From Hyalella azteca (taxonomy: Eukaryota; Arthropoda; Malacostraca; Amphipoda; Hyalellidae): DNA of 64,000 bases. Under the pieces are notes generated by a model. It saw only the letters and a program-made list of their open reading frames with translations. It was not told where the DNA came from and did no database searches. Position 1 is the first letter of the stretch. Every line of letters starts with the position of its first letter. The stretch spans positions 1-64,000 of the forward strand of contig NW_025939071.1 in NCBI RefSeq assembly GCF_000764305.2, in the 5' to 3' direction. Positions 13,197-25,040 of the stretch are shown here, piece after piece. The translations under genes were made by a program, and so were the position numbers.

Positions 13197-14238
13197 ATGT
13201 CTCACGAAGAGCTCTGGCTTGGAACCTCACCAACTCTTCAGCCAGAAGCGCAGCAAGAAGACGTTCCTTCAGAAGCAGCTTTGCTTCCAGCTCCTCAAAT
13301 ATCAGCTCGACATAACTGTTACCAGCAACCTTGTCGCTCTATAGTAAGGCACTCGATTAAAAGGTGGTGCCGAAAGGAGCCTTTTAGTTACTCCCAGCAT
13401 GACGCGAGGTTCGTGGACCAGTCCGGCACGTACGTCACAGAAACACGTGGTTCATCTCAGATGAATGCATCTGTTACGAGAGCCTCTTCGTTGGAAGCAT
13501 CAATGGCACCGCCAGATGTATTGGCATCAGCATGTGGGGCTCATACGTTAACAAACACCGACAACACCTTCACATCTGCCCAACAGATTTCCTTGCTGCT
13601 GGACGAGGTAGCTGCTTGTGATAGAGCATCTGTCCGTGTCGCTGATGAAACGCTTAGTTTTGCGGGGTCGTCAGCCGCGCATTGCGATAAGGGATTCTCT
13701 TGTTACAACTCCGGGTGCTCCAGAGACTGCGATTCACCTGTAACCGACAGAGATGAACTTTCCTGCCTTCACAAGATAGGCCAAACTCAATCTGGTTTTT
13801 GTGAGCCAGTTTATGTAATGCATGAATCTTGTTCACAATCTTGCTGCTCATCGGTGAGCACCAGTCATGCTGCTCATCGGCGAGCACCCAAGTGTCAATT
13901 GTTGTCCAGTGACAATCACAGTGAAAGTTCCCTAGCTGCGCAGTGTCTTCTCCGAAGTGCAGCTGCCGAAACTTCTAAGTGCAGCTACTCCCAGAGTGCT
14001 TGTGATAGGAAGAGCCAGGGTTTGCAATTACCATTATGGTTGTGTGTTATGAGGCGATATTCTGAATGGAGCTTCAATTCTTTGTGTTCGGTGACAAAAA
14101 GTGTTCCAAATAGAACCCAGCGTCCTGTGAAATACCAGAGAAAGCTCACTGAAATGCGATGTGGTTGGGGGCCTTCGACGCTGCACAGTTTATGGATCAT
14201 CTTGATGCTTCTGGTGACCTCATCAGCCGTTCTCGCAG
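13197..14238 (+). CDS. First coding exon of a secreted or membrane protein (347 codons, ends in signal peptide/anchor)
   Basis: This is the one convincing coding exon in the window. It starts at an ATG with A at -3 and follows 29 bases of 5' UTR in the same exon. It runs 347 codons plus one base, then stops at CAG|GTACGT, a phase-1 donor. An open frame of this length is not expected by chance here. Residues 1-319 are rich in Ser and Cys and match no domain I know. Residues 320-330 are the positive/polar n-region (MRCGWG...), and 331-347 (SLWIILMLLVTSSAVLA) a hydrophobic core ending in a VLA|G signal-peptidase-type site. The basic stretch just before it (RPVKYQRK) fits cytoplasm-inside orientation. 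Two products are possible: translation from 13197 gives a type II or signal-anchored protein with a 320-residue cytoplasmic head, while translation from 14154 gives a plain signal peptide. Downstream exons probably encode an extracellular region, but they are not identified. Insect immunoglobulin-superfamily genes with large first introns share this layout; that is context, not homology. Confidence 0.78.
13842..13888 (+). repeat. Out-of-frame tandem duplication inside the coding exon
   Basis: TGCTGCTCATCGGTGAGCACC at 13842-13862 recurs with one change at 13868-13888. The offset is 26 bases, not a multiple of three, so the two copies are read in different frames (CCSSVST versus AAHRRAP). This shows the amino-terminal region tolerates slippage and is probably poorly constrained or disordered. 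Confidence 0.8.
14154..14238 (+). other. Signal peptide / signal-anchor coding segment with its own ATG
   Basis: This in-frame internal ATG has G at -3 and would start a 28-residue signal peptide: short polar start, 17 hydrophobic residues, small residues at the end (VLA) and glycine split across the intron. The signal peptide ends exactly at the exon border. If ribosomes start here, the upstream 319 codons act as leader. If they start at 13197, this becomes a transmembrane anchor. Confidence 0.65.
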
Positions 14239-14244
14239 GTACGT
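14239..14244 (+). other. Phase-1 splice donor GTACGT
   Basis: The exon ends CTCGCAG and the intron begins GTACGT. The donor matches the consensus at -3 to +3 and +5, and cuts after the first base of a Gly codon (phase 1). Phase 1 directly after a signal peptide is typical of exons joined to extracellular domains. Beyond it the frame runs on for some 93 codons into an AT microsatellite, which looks like intron read-through and not protein. Confidence 0.7.
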
Positions 14245-14412
14245 TCATTACGAATTCAAATGTTTGTATTGCGAGGGTCCATCGTCACCTGGCAATTCCT
14301 CAATCGTTGTCAAATATTATATGTGATGTTCTTTTTAGTGCAACAGACTTCGCTTGTCTTGAACTTTTATACTATTTTGAAAACAAGCGATTTGTCAATT
14401 TGTTTATGGTGG

Positions 14413-14485
14413 GTATTATATTATATTATATATTATATTATATTATTATATTTTATTATTATTATATATTATATTTTTATTGTTA
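14413..14485. repeat. TATTA-type AT microsatellite
   Basis: A run made almost only of A and T with imperfect TATTA/TTA units. It lies about 170 bases into the intron after the coding exon and contains no stop in the exon's frame, which is why that frame looks falsely long. Confidence 0.85.
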
Positions 14486-14600
14486 TTCTACGAAGCAGTT
14501 ATCGTGGCGTCTGGTTTAAACGAACTTCGAGGGCACGTTACACAAAAGTTTAATAGCAAGCAAACATTTAATGAAATAATAATAAATGAAATATCGAGGA

Positions 14601-14627
14601 AAAATAAATAATAATAATAATAAATAA
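14601..14627. repeat. AAT trinucleotide microsatellite
   Basis: A short run of AAT/ATA units in A-rich sequence just after the TATTA run. It is simple-sequence slippage DNA with no coding meaning. Confidence 0.75.
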
Positions 14628-14631
14628 GTAT

Positions 14632-17600
14632 AAATATTTTATCTTTACTATTAATCTACAAGAAATTTTTCTTTATAGTTTTCTAACATAGATGGATTTT
14701 GATTGTTTTGATGATGATGTCTAAGATTTTTTCAAATTATTGAAGCGGTGCTAACTGCTACTAAATAGAACGAAATTTTCGAACTTAGAATCAATAAAGA
14801 TATCCTCCAGGAATCTTGATGAATTTACTTGTATTCTATTTGTGTCTGGCTGTCTGCATGCTCTTGCTCGTGGAATGGGCCACTTTTCTTAGAACCTGCG
14901 TTTAGCAGTTGACATGAGCAGAGCGTAATTTAAAGTTTTGGACACCGTCCTTAATCTACTTGCTATCTCGAGAACGATACATACTCTCTCATATTTGCAG
15001 TACATAGATAGGTAGATATGATTCCATGCGTGAAACTCCTACATTGATGGCTGTTCAAACGTGACTTGGTCAGAGATGAGAGAAAATAGTTGGCGGACTT
15101 CTCAATATTAAGAATACACGAGGAGACCTTTTATTTGCCGAAATTTCCATTGTTATCGATGCAGTAATGTTTGCACATGTCATTCTACTGGTAGTGATTG
15201 AAATCGATTCTAAATCATATTTCGTTACCATATTTTTTTTATCAGCAAACAAAATACAAATGGCTTAGAATTTTGACAGTCAAAACTTTTCTGGCCAAAA
15301 GTTCTTTTGTTGAATAAATTTTCGTCTATTGCCTCTAAACATTTATCTGAATCTCAATGCTAAAAACTTCATAAATTTGATGTGCGTTATATCAATGCAC
15401 AGAGTGCGCTCTGTCTCGCAGCGCTAGTCCTCGAGCGTAAGTACTTTTCCACGATCTTCTTTGAATGCCATTAGACCGAAGCCGGAGATGCACTCGGAGT
15501 GTCGAGGTCTAAATTGATGTCGTTGCGCTGCTATGGCTACGGATAACGAAGCTGCAAATATTCACTGTAAACATTTTATTGCTTGTTGCGGAGGTCGTTT
15601 TCGTCTTTGACTCACCTTCTTAATGCAGGTCATATTTTTGCAGTCGCAGCTGCCCTAAATGGGGACGGTATTAAGAGCTTTTTCCGTGTTGTTGCGTTAC
15701 AAGTTTTATTCACTAAACTCAATCGAGCAAAAGTGGCCGTGTTGACGAAGTTCGTCAAAAAAGGTACGGTAACTTGGCAGTAGAGTCACAACGAGTTGTA
15801 TTACTGCGCAAACAAAGTAAAGTAAGCCATGGTTTTCATTTATTACTCAATCTACTAGTTCTGCCCTCATTTTGAATCATTTACAGTTCAAATTGTGCTG
15901 CAATTTCTGGTTTGCAATCAAACCTACACAAATTTGAATGTATTACTGATAGCATGATTGTTCAAAACAATGATATTCAGGTCCATAAATGCCGCTTATT
16001 TTTTAACTATATCAATAGCGCTGTGCCTAATTTCACATAGTTTTAGAATATTTTTTGTGGCATTCTGTATCGCTGGCACCCTGCGATCATTCGTGCGGCG
16101 ACGAGTCCCGTAAAGGCCGCACTAACTAGTTTTGAAAAGCAACTTCTTGCAGGTGGATGATCGTTCGTGAGATATTGATGAATTATTTGTCGATTTGTTA
16201 CATGATGCTTATCTATAAGACGATAGCTATATATCGCTGTCTCTCCGCTCCTCAATGTGCGATAATGCATTTGGTATGTGTACGTTGTTTTAATCGTTTC
16301 ATTAGGTTCTCACCGTCACTTTATATATGCTGCAAACGCAGTAAATTATTCGTTTGACAGCGAGCTACTCTTAATAATCAGAAATTATTGATCAATTGTC
16401 AACAACTATTTTTTATGAAGTATAAAATTATTCCTACGCAACATTTTTTGCAACCATAGTTCAGTGTAAGTGCCAGTAATATTGCTCATGAAAATCGGAA
16501 GATGACGATCATTCCCGTTTGTCGCCGTACTAATTTTAGGCTTTTTAGAATAAATCGGAGCGAGACTTCACCAAACATTTCTTCTAAACGACGTTCTTTC
16601 TCTTTCAGTCGATAAATTGGCTTGCGGGCGCGGCCTAGCGTCTTCGGTTATCTTGTGTAAAGACGATAGCTGGGCCCACTTTTGTGTGTAGTATAGCGTT
16701 TAATTACTGTCCGAACAAACATCCGCTGATAAGGAGCCACAATAAACTTGGGGCAGCACCTTGGCCGTGCGATATCGTCACAACTTCTTCGCGACGTAAA
16801 TGAGAGACACATTAAATTTGGATCTGCCATTAAGCATCCGTCTGCAAGTGCTTAATTTGCTCTTAAGTTGCTGGTAACGACCGAGAACAACGCCATTACT
16901 TGGTGGGAGGCGACCTGTTCTTTTTACCCCATTGCAACACCTCTTCATTCACGCTGTGTGATGCTTCGTGATTACTTGGAGCCAAGTCATTGTTTTTTTT
17001 AATATTAAATTTCTAATTGTATTTGCAGGTACTGTGTTGATTACATTCATGTGTATAGATCGCTATCAATGAGACGGTTAAACGTTTGTTGAATTAACTG
17101 TAATATTTATGTATTTTCAGATGCACCAATTTTTTGGGTTGTACCAAATTTACTCGAAGCCCTCAGTATTGTACTTGCCATGATGCTCCTAGAGTCGAAT
17201 TTCTTCTTAAGTCCACAGGCAAAAATCGCATATTTTTCAGCTCGCCTTCGTCTCTTCTCCTTTTACTTGTTCCATGCGTCAAGTGATCCTTCCTCTTCAA
17301 AACGAATTAACCAGAGAGTTAAATGAAGTACAGTGTTTTACAGAGCGCTTCTATGGACCCTGCGATGAATAAAACATACGGCCTCTTGCGGATGCCTCTT
17401 TGCAGAGCCTATCTTCATTAGCACATCCGCTGCTCATGGCTTTCTACTATCATCTTTTATGTAGCGAGCCCGTTATAATACCTGTCTCTGTTGATGCAAT
17501 CAGTTATGCACAAAACTTGTGCATTATCCTTTTTGCAATTGAGCACCTGTTGAATTTTTCAAAAAAGTATCCTCCTGCGTTGAGTATAAACTCATTTAGC

Positions 17601-19776
17601 AACCATCTCTGTTCATTATCACGGCCACGAGTCTTCTGTTAATAGTTTTACCCTCTAGAAAATTGTATGCAACAATTCAGGTTGAAACGTTGAGTTAATC
17701 TCAACTGACTATAGATTACACTTTGCACATTTAATTGATAAGATTGTTAGTGGACTGGTTGACCTCACAGCTGCATATGCATGCTCAGCTTGCTACACTA
17801 CACAATTCCCGTTGCTGAAGCTGCATTCGTATTTTTGGGATGAGACGACGCTCGTGTTGTTGAGGCCTCTCTGACTCTGGCCATGCAGTTACAGGCAGAA
17901 GCGGAGTTCGGGTTAAACATCTTCTAAAAGACCTGCAATTATTAAGCGTTAGTGAAGAGTTTATGACACCAAACTGCTGACTTCCACCGAGTGCTCTTGC
18001 TCCCATGAAAAGAACATCTACTTAAAACCTCTAATGGTTCAAAGAACTCGTAGTTATCCAAGAATGAAGGAGCAGGAATCGCCGTATCTTTGCCCATTAA
18101 ACTGGAATGAGCAGTGGTATGCTCCAGTTTTTCTTTAAAATTGATGCTCTTTCATATTTTTCTTCCTATTGACTCGTTTAATTTTCCTTATTTGCACGTG
18201 TCAAGGTAATAATCCCCGTGCACTGCATTCGTTAGTGTATTCAGTATAGAGTGTTGGCAGTCTAGATTTTTTCAGAACGATTTAGTAATTTAAATTTCAC
18301 CCGTATGTAAATTTTTTTCTTTTGCCACGAACGTTTTCTGATGAAGTGTTCTTTTCATTTTAATGATTCATTTTCTCCTTCTCCTGGATGTCGTGTCTTC
18401 ACATCATTAAATGAAGTATAAATTTGTAATTTACGTTTGCGAAAAAAGGCAAGTTAACGTAATTGATGCAAATAATTGTTGCGGTCGCCGGCAGTTAGAT
18501 AATCTAGTACTACCTATAATTATGCTAGGCTCGCAGATATAAACAAAGAATAAATCTAATGATAATTTTTTTTTAAATTACATGTAGGACGCACGTATCA
18601 TAATTTTCATTTCCGTAAACGTTTCCTTGCAAAAAAAATTCTTCACACCCGCGGCTCGTCGGAATCGAACGAACATGACTAGATTTCAGTTGTTCTTCTA
18701 AGATTTAGTTTGTTAGCTAAGTCGGTACTTCTTCTTGTTATTCCCGAACCTAGACCTAGGATTGTGTTTCAAAAATTTTTACGAGAACTGCGTTAATCAC
18801 GACGTAATGTGTGCAAACAAGTCTGCCAAAAAGTAACAAACACAAAAAAAAAAGTTTCTAGAGTCCTTCACCATGAATGTTCGCTTGGATGAACATTGAA
18901 TTCATCTACGACCCACAGGCTTCTTCGTCAAGCTCGTTCACTGTAACTGTTACTGCTTTGTGAGGTGGGAGGCCCCAGGCTTATATTTCGAGGTCTCGAC
19001 ATTTGGGTCACTTATTTATTTTTGAGCGAATCTTTTGAGCAAAGTATCGACATCTCAAATTATTTCGTCATTTCAGTTGTGATTTTCATTCAAGTTCATT
19101 CCGTCTTGTAATCCGCAATTAGTTATTTTATTCTGCGAGTGTAGCTCAAAGCTGTGCATAATGTCTTGCAATTAAACAGTGTGCATATTTTTGGCGATTT
19201 TCGCGTAAATCAATTCTTATTTTTCTCTAAATTCGCTTTGCCTTTCTTTGATTATGTCAAAACAAAAGTGAATTTCCTCTTTTATTCACATTCACTGGGA
19301 ACAGTTCTCTGAATAACCTGATTATATGTAAAAAAAAAATTTTTATGCTCGTTCAGGTCCTAAAATATATTTTCACACAAATTTTCTCTCCACGAATCAT
19401 TTTCGCGCCTGAATATTCAAACGTGAACAGTAGTCTGGCTGTTGAAAGCGTCATTTCTCAACTCATTTCTAGTTCATTAAATCCCCTGATATACCAGGAG
19501 AACGTTTTAATATGTCAGCTTATTATGAGTTAAATGCTTCGCAAAATCATTTATGCTGTCGGTCGCCTGTGTCCTGTTGATGCCGGCGAGGTTGCGCAGC
19601 GAAGGTGCCCGCAGCTCTGCCGTGTGCACTCCGGAGAACGCTGCTCGTAATGCGCGCCTGATCCACCGTGTCAAATCTCGGGATGATGATCTCCACAAGC
19701 CTGCAAAACGGGCTCTGAACGCCCCACCTGCCCGGGTGTGTGTGGCGCACGCCTTCACCAGTCTCCGCTTCTAACC
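14632..19776. other. Probable intron, no exon supported
   Basis: No gene is supported. Acceptor-like sites occur, for example TTAATGCAG near 15629 ahead of a 66-codon frame, and ATTTGCAG|GTACTG at 17028. None is paired with a convincing exon. T usually exceeds A on this strand in the lines I counted, as expected of a + strand intron. Confidence 0.5.
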
Positions 19777-20071
19777 TTGCGTCTTTGCTACGTGAGCCTA
19801 TCTTCTTGCGTCTTTGCTACATGTCGCTATTACCAGCCTTGCGTCTTTGCAATGTCTCTCTTCTAACCGCCTTGCGTCTTTGCTTTGCTACGTGAGCCTA
19901 CACGCCTTGCGTCTTTGCTACATGTCGCTCCTACCGCCGTGCTTCTTTGCTTCGTGTCGCTCCTAACCGCCTTGCGTCTTTGCTACGTGCCACTCCTAAC
20001 CGCCTTGCGTCTTTGCTACGTCTCGCTCCTACCCGCCTTGCGTCTTTGCTACGTCTCGCTCCTAACCGCTT
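19777..20071. repeat. 33-bp minisatellite, nine copies
   Basis: The unit CTTGCGTCTTTGCTACGT plus a variable part (CTCGCTCCTAACCGC) repeats from 19777. Successive copies start at 19777, 19806, 19839, 19872, 19907, 19939, 19972, 20005 and 20038, so the period is 33 with a few 29/32/35-base steps. Because 33 is a multiple of three, a repeating 11-residue frame (LRLCYVSLLTA-like) appears on the + strand. I take it as a by-product of the period, not a gene. The last copies are the most alike, suggesting recent growth at the 3' side. Confidence 0.88.
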
Positions 20072-22472
20072 CGCTTTTATCCGTTTTGCAGTTTGAACTA
20101 GAATACACCAGTGTCCTTTTGTAGCCTAAAAAGAGCGCTTACGTCAGCAATCAATCGATGAGGTGAATTTTTCGTATTTGTTTTCAGTAGCTTAATGGGC
20201 AGTAGTCTTATGTCATAAGACCGGCCTCTGTTGCCAGTTAATAACCATGAAATTGTGTGACTATCCGATCTAGATATTTTTAGAGTGACGATGGTCATCT
20301 TTAATCAATAGTTTTTATTTCATTCATGAATCTGCTTGTATATTGTGTGCTTTGGACCGTGCTAAGCAAGGGAACTTGACTTGCTCTCCACACCTGCGCA
20401 TCGTCGAGTCGTTCATTCATCGCTTCCGGGATCAAGGTAGCTGAACAGCCAGAATTTAATCCGAGTCCTAAAAATTGTTTTGCTCTATTCGGCGTAAAAT
20501 TACTGCACTTAATGCTGTCTCATTCCTCATTCCATCCTCATCATGACAATCTGCTTTATTCTCCGAAATTGTGTACGAGTTAAGCCTGAAATGTATTGTA
20601 TTGAGGGCTGAAACATATGCATGATACAAAGATTTTATTTCTGATTAATATATACCTCACACTGCATGATTTGTTTCCGATAGGTATATTGCATGAGGCT
20701 CCCGTGCATACACTCCGATGGGTTCACCTCATCCATCAAAGTCGTCGTATCTCCGGCTATCGATCATCTTCGGTGACGGACGACCCTTGTTCTTCTGTAA
20801 TGTGATGTCACTTCATATCAATGGATCTTCCATTGAGACGAGAAATCCTGCATTTCAATTTAGCAAGGGGATTGAGGAAGCGTTTTGCGTATTTTAAGGC
20901 TGGTGGTTTTGCCCTTGTGCTGCCATCCGCCCGGAAAATCTGCTTATGTATTTAAGTCTTTGCGCAAGGATTGAAGCGGAAAATTATTTTCGAGGGAGGC
21001 TTTTGCGGCCGTGCGGAGAATGTGGACTTCATATGTCGAAATTGTCAGCGACGCGTTTTTATTTTTATTTTTATTTCCAGGCCTCTGAATCACTACATAT
21101 GCATTTTGTAAGACATTCTGATGGTTACAGTTTATTATGTAGAAATTATGGTCGAGATATCATTTTTTTGGGTGGAAGTTTCGCAATCTGAACCAAATTT
21201 TGTGATCTGATAAATTTTCAAATGTTGCAACGATGTTTTTACTTCTTTTTTAATGTTTGTATTTTGAGAAATAAGATCTTGTCAGTTCTCACCGACAGCA
21301 TTTCATTTAAAATGGTGCATTATGCATGATTTATCAACGCAGCTAGTGAGGCGTGTGTGTTTATTACCGTTTTATTGAAAAAAAAACACTGATCACACAC
21401 AAGTTTATGTTATCCTTCACAATCTAAAGCTGGACATTTTCCATAATATAAATCAAGCACTGCAACTATTTTCAGATTCCTATTACTACAAAATATTGTC
21501 AAGGAAAAGACGCCGCTAAACATGATCTATTTTCTTGTAATATTCTGTTTCGATATTACGCAGTAAGTTTTTGTATCGCCTCCGAGCCATGTGTTAATGC
21601 AGTCAATGTTAGTACTCTATTGTTAGGGCTTCTTGATATGTTGGAAAACCTTCCAACGTCTTCGAATTCCGATTTTCATAGGCACATGCCGCTCATGTGA
21701 TACGTATAGTTGTAAACAATTAAGGGCGACTCCGCCGTCTTCCATTCTAGTACGCATCTCTTTTCATGAAGACGCAATCGCTGAGCGATTCAAGGCACGG
21801 TTTTTTCATGTCCCTCTCATTTTATGGCCTGGTTAGTTTTTTACTTGACTCACTAGCTATCGCTTTGGTTGGCTGCTGCTCTACGTGTGAGGTTGGGTAA
21901 TTAGCTCTTTTTGGACGAGCGATTTTGAGATGAACGCTGCTCGTTTTTTGTATCTAATTGGTTTCTAAATCTCGAACGAATACAATGGCAAATTATCTTC
22001 CTCGATTATCTTCCTCGTCTTCTCGTCTCAGATCGCTACAGCTAGATAATTCTTCCTTTTTTGAGTTGCTGTCATGCATGTAAATATGCTAGCGAACTTA
22101 GAATTTTTTTTACTTTTAAATTATTATTTGACTTTTAAAAAACTCGATGAGCAACAAACATGGCGTACTATTATTGAGGTACGCACACACGTACAAATAA
22201 TAAACAGATTCCGTTGATTATTCAGAATGATCGCCCAATGATTTTCTCTTACTCCGTAAATCAAGCGATACCGAGTGAATTCGCAGATGGGAAAGTATTT
22301 TAAATGTTTCGTCGAGCCCACATATCTCAGCGTGGTTGATTGCCGAAAGGGCATCGTTTGAAATCGATTAAGGTTCTTATGCGCCGGGTCGCCGCGCTTC
22401 GGCTGGTGTGCTTGATTAGTTCACCCTAGGAACAGGTTTGCATTACCTTGATGAACTCTGCGTGTGGGGACC
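20072..22472. other. No gene seen between two minisatellites
   Basis: AT-rich sequence with scattered short frames. At 21058-21079 a (TTTTTA)-like run ends in TTTCCAG, a good acceptor-like site, but no exon with a matching donor follows. Probable intron. Confidence 0.5.
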
Positions 22473-22775
22473 GAGTGTGACCTGTTCTTCACTTGCAGTA
22501 GAGGAGTGTTACCTGTTCTTCACTTGCAGCAAACGGATTGTTACCTGTTCTTCACTTGCAGTAGAGGAGTGTTACCTGTTCTTTACTTGCAGCAAACGGA
22601 TTGTTACCTGTTCTTCACTTGCCGCAGGAGGGTTACCTGTTCTTCACTTGCCGCAGGAGGGTTACATGTTCTTCACTTGCAGCGAACGGAGTGTGGCCTG
22701 TTCTTCAATTGCCGCAGGAGGGTGACCTGTTCTTCACTTGCAGCAAACCGAGTGTGACCTATTCTCTTCCTGCAG
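22473..22775. repeat. Minisatellite of mixed 29-, 31- and 32-bp units
   Basis: Each unit carries CCTGTTCTTCACTTGC. Units start at 22481, 22512, 22544, 22575, 22607, 22636, 22665, 22697, 22726 and 22758. There are three unit types: a 31-bp type ending in TAGAGGAGTGTTA, a 32-bp type ending in CAAACGGATTGTTA or a close variant, and a 29-bp type ending in CGCAGGAGGGTTA. The order is A-B-A-B-C-C-B-C-B, a higher-order pattern. Types A and B contain TTCTTCACTTGCAG, which looks like a splice acceptor. Open frames across it result from the repeat. Confidence 0.9.
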
Positions 22776-23140
22776 CAGACAGAGTGTGTTCTTCTTCGCC
22801 ATAAGACAATGCGACCTGTTCTTCTCTCGTACGAGACAGAATGCAGCTTGTTCTTCTATCTGAACAGGCAGAATCCCACATTTCATTCTTTTGCAGGAGA
22901 ATAAATGCGACTTCTTCTTGTCTGGCAAGAGGCGGAATGCGACCTGTTCTTCTCATGCGAGAGAAGGGCTGCGACCCATACTTCTCTCATAAAAGACAGA
23001 GGCGACTTGTTCTTTTTTCCTAAAAGACACAATATGACCTGTTATTTTATGGTAATCTACGGAATACGACGCTTATTTTTTTCATCTGTGATGGTGTGCG
23101 ACCTGTTCTTCTTTGTTTGACTCGGAATGCGACGATAATT
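22776..23140. repeat. Decayed extension of the same array
   Basis: The motif GCGACCTGTTCTTCT followed by a purine-rich AGACAGAATGC or similar recurs every roughly 30-38 bases (for example near 22811, 22851, 22940, 23000 and 23098). These are recognisably the same unit as the clean array but much more diverged. Expansion and homogenisation have therefore continued only at the 5' end. Confidence 0.7.
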
Positions 23141-24861
23141 TTCTTGATTTATTCATAAATCCAAGCGACCCTTGTACGAGGTTCCTACAGTTAACTGTCT
23201 CGTCATGAACTCCAAAAAGCATGAGTTAATTCTGTTCGAAGGATGTTATTTTGTTAGGGGATGTTAATTCTGTTAAGGATGTTAATTCTGTAGGAAGGAT
23301 GTACCTGGCCAGTGCCAAATACATTTCCCTGGTGTCTTTTTGCATGTATTGTTATAGGCGTCAATCGTTTCACTAGTACATGACCGTTCGTTAATGTTAC
23401 GTAACTTTAGGGTTATACGTTCACTCTCAGTGTTACAGATGTGCGCTGAATTATGCGTTCTTATTTAATGTGTACGGATTCTTGCTGATTGCGCACGTGT
23501 GTCAAGTAGGTAAACGTACGAAGCAGACGTACGATTGGGTTGTAGCGATAGGGTGTCTGCACTGCTGTACCCACTCGTTCCTCAGAAGTACGAGTATGCC
23601 AGGGAATAGGAGCGCGCAGTACCTATCCTGCCTCGATCGATGTGGCTGGTTGAGATTGTCTTGCCGGATGGGGATTGCCTCATTGAAATGATCTCAAAAA
23701 TCGCTTCGAACTTGGCGTTTGAACAAAATCCATGTTTTGAGCCTTTCATGTTCCGCAGATGATTTACAATGATTTATTTACAATATCAATTAGCCAGAAA
23801 ACTAAATGATTTATTTGACACCATTTAATCACGAATCTGCTGTAATTTTTGGAAGCCATCAATTGAGGTTTGTCAGAGTCTCGTGAATGGCCGATGGCCG
23901 ACCTTCTGTGTTTCTGTTTTGTCCGAGAGATGCCACGACGTCCAGCTTGCTTTCATTATGACTATTAAGTCTTTGGCGGAGGCATAATAATAATTTATAT
24001 TAATCAATGGACCAAGTTTTGCATCAAATGGAGCTGCTCATCGTAGCTACTTGAATGTAGTCATCATGATTAAGGACAACACTTCTTCCGATATTCCATT
24101 GATATTCTGGCTCTAAAAGTCTTTCGCACACCTCTCCTCTATAGTCATTACTTTCGAGCAGCTGTAATTTGACTTCCTAAATTTCATGTGACAACCTTAT
24201 CAGCGACTTTCTGCTGTTCGAGAGCCTCTCTTATGTATTTTATTTTAATGAGACTAATTTATAAAGTATGCGATATATTGTTGCTCATCAATATAAAAGG
24301 CATGATTGTTATGCTTCTCTAATCATTTTCGTTAATGGTCAACCCCTAATAAATTTGATTCTTACCTTTGTCGGCGAAAAACTAAAAGAGTAGCATGATG
24401 AGATCAGTGAAATAAGCGTATACATCAGTAAGCGCTAAAAAGTTAATTGCTGAATTATATCCATCGGAAAAGTTTCCATGTATCTTATTTGGTCTCAGCT
24501 CGTATCAGCCCAAAAAAAGTTCCCTCTTCATCCTGATAATTTCCGGCCGATGGGAAAAGGGGCGAGTCGACGGCAAAATGTGTCACTCTGCTCGTGGTGC
24601 TCATTAGCTCCCTCTTCCTATCCGATTTACACGACTCATTAACATAATTAACCTGATTAAACTATTAATGAGGTAATTAGTGAAATTGGTTTTGTAACGA
24701 TGCCGCTGATATCATAAAGGTATCGCCTGGAACTTCGGCTCCGCAAATCTCATTACAGTCGAGTTGGATACGCGAGCGCCTTTGCTGTTCCTTTTTTCTT
24801 CCTAATTGAAAATTACTGCTTGATTAACGTTGGTCGATAATCCTTAGTTTGAGAAGCATTG
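23141..24861. other. No gene seen
   Basis: AT-rich sequence. A small local repeat GGATGTTAATTCTGT occurs near 23241-23300. No splice-bounded frame of interest. Confidence 0.5.
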
Positions 24862-25040
24862 ATTAACCGTATGAACTGTTCATTCGGGGCTGTTCTAGTA
24901 GTTCCGTAGTTCCATCTTAGAAATTCTACTGAAATTACCATATTAATAGAAATTAACCGTATATGAACTGTTTATTCGGGGCTGTTCTATTAGTTCCGTA
25001 GTTCCATCTTAGAAATTAACGTAGTTCCATCTTAGAAATT
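24862..25040. repeat. Direct duplication of about 70 bp, plus a third partial copy
   Basis: The block from ATTAACCGTATGAACTG to CATCTTAGAAATTCTACTG at about 24862-24932 recurs at about 24952-25017 with few changes. A further short copy of GTAGTTCCATCTTAGAAATT lies at 25021-25040. The offset is about 90 bases. It looks like a young tandem duplication. Confidence 0.85.

Noticed and set aside
14239..14519. Extension of the main frame to a stop at 14517
   Set aside because: It passes a good donor and runs through a TATTA microsatellite; it is most likely intron.
22438..22804. Three overlapping + strand frames of 67-97 codons
   Set aside because: All are translations of the 29-32-bp minisatellite in different frames.
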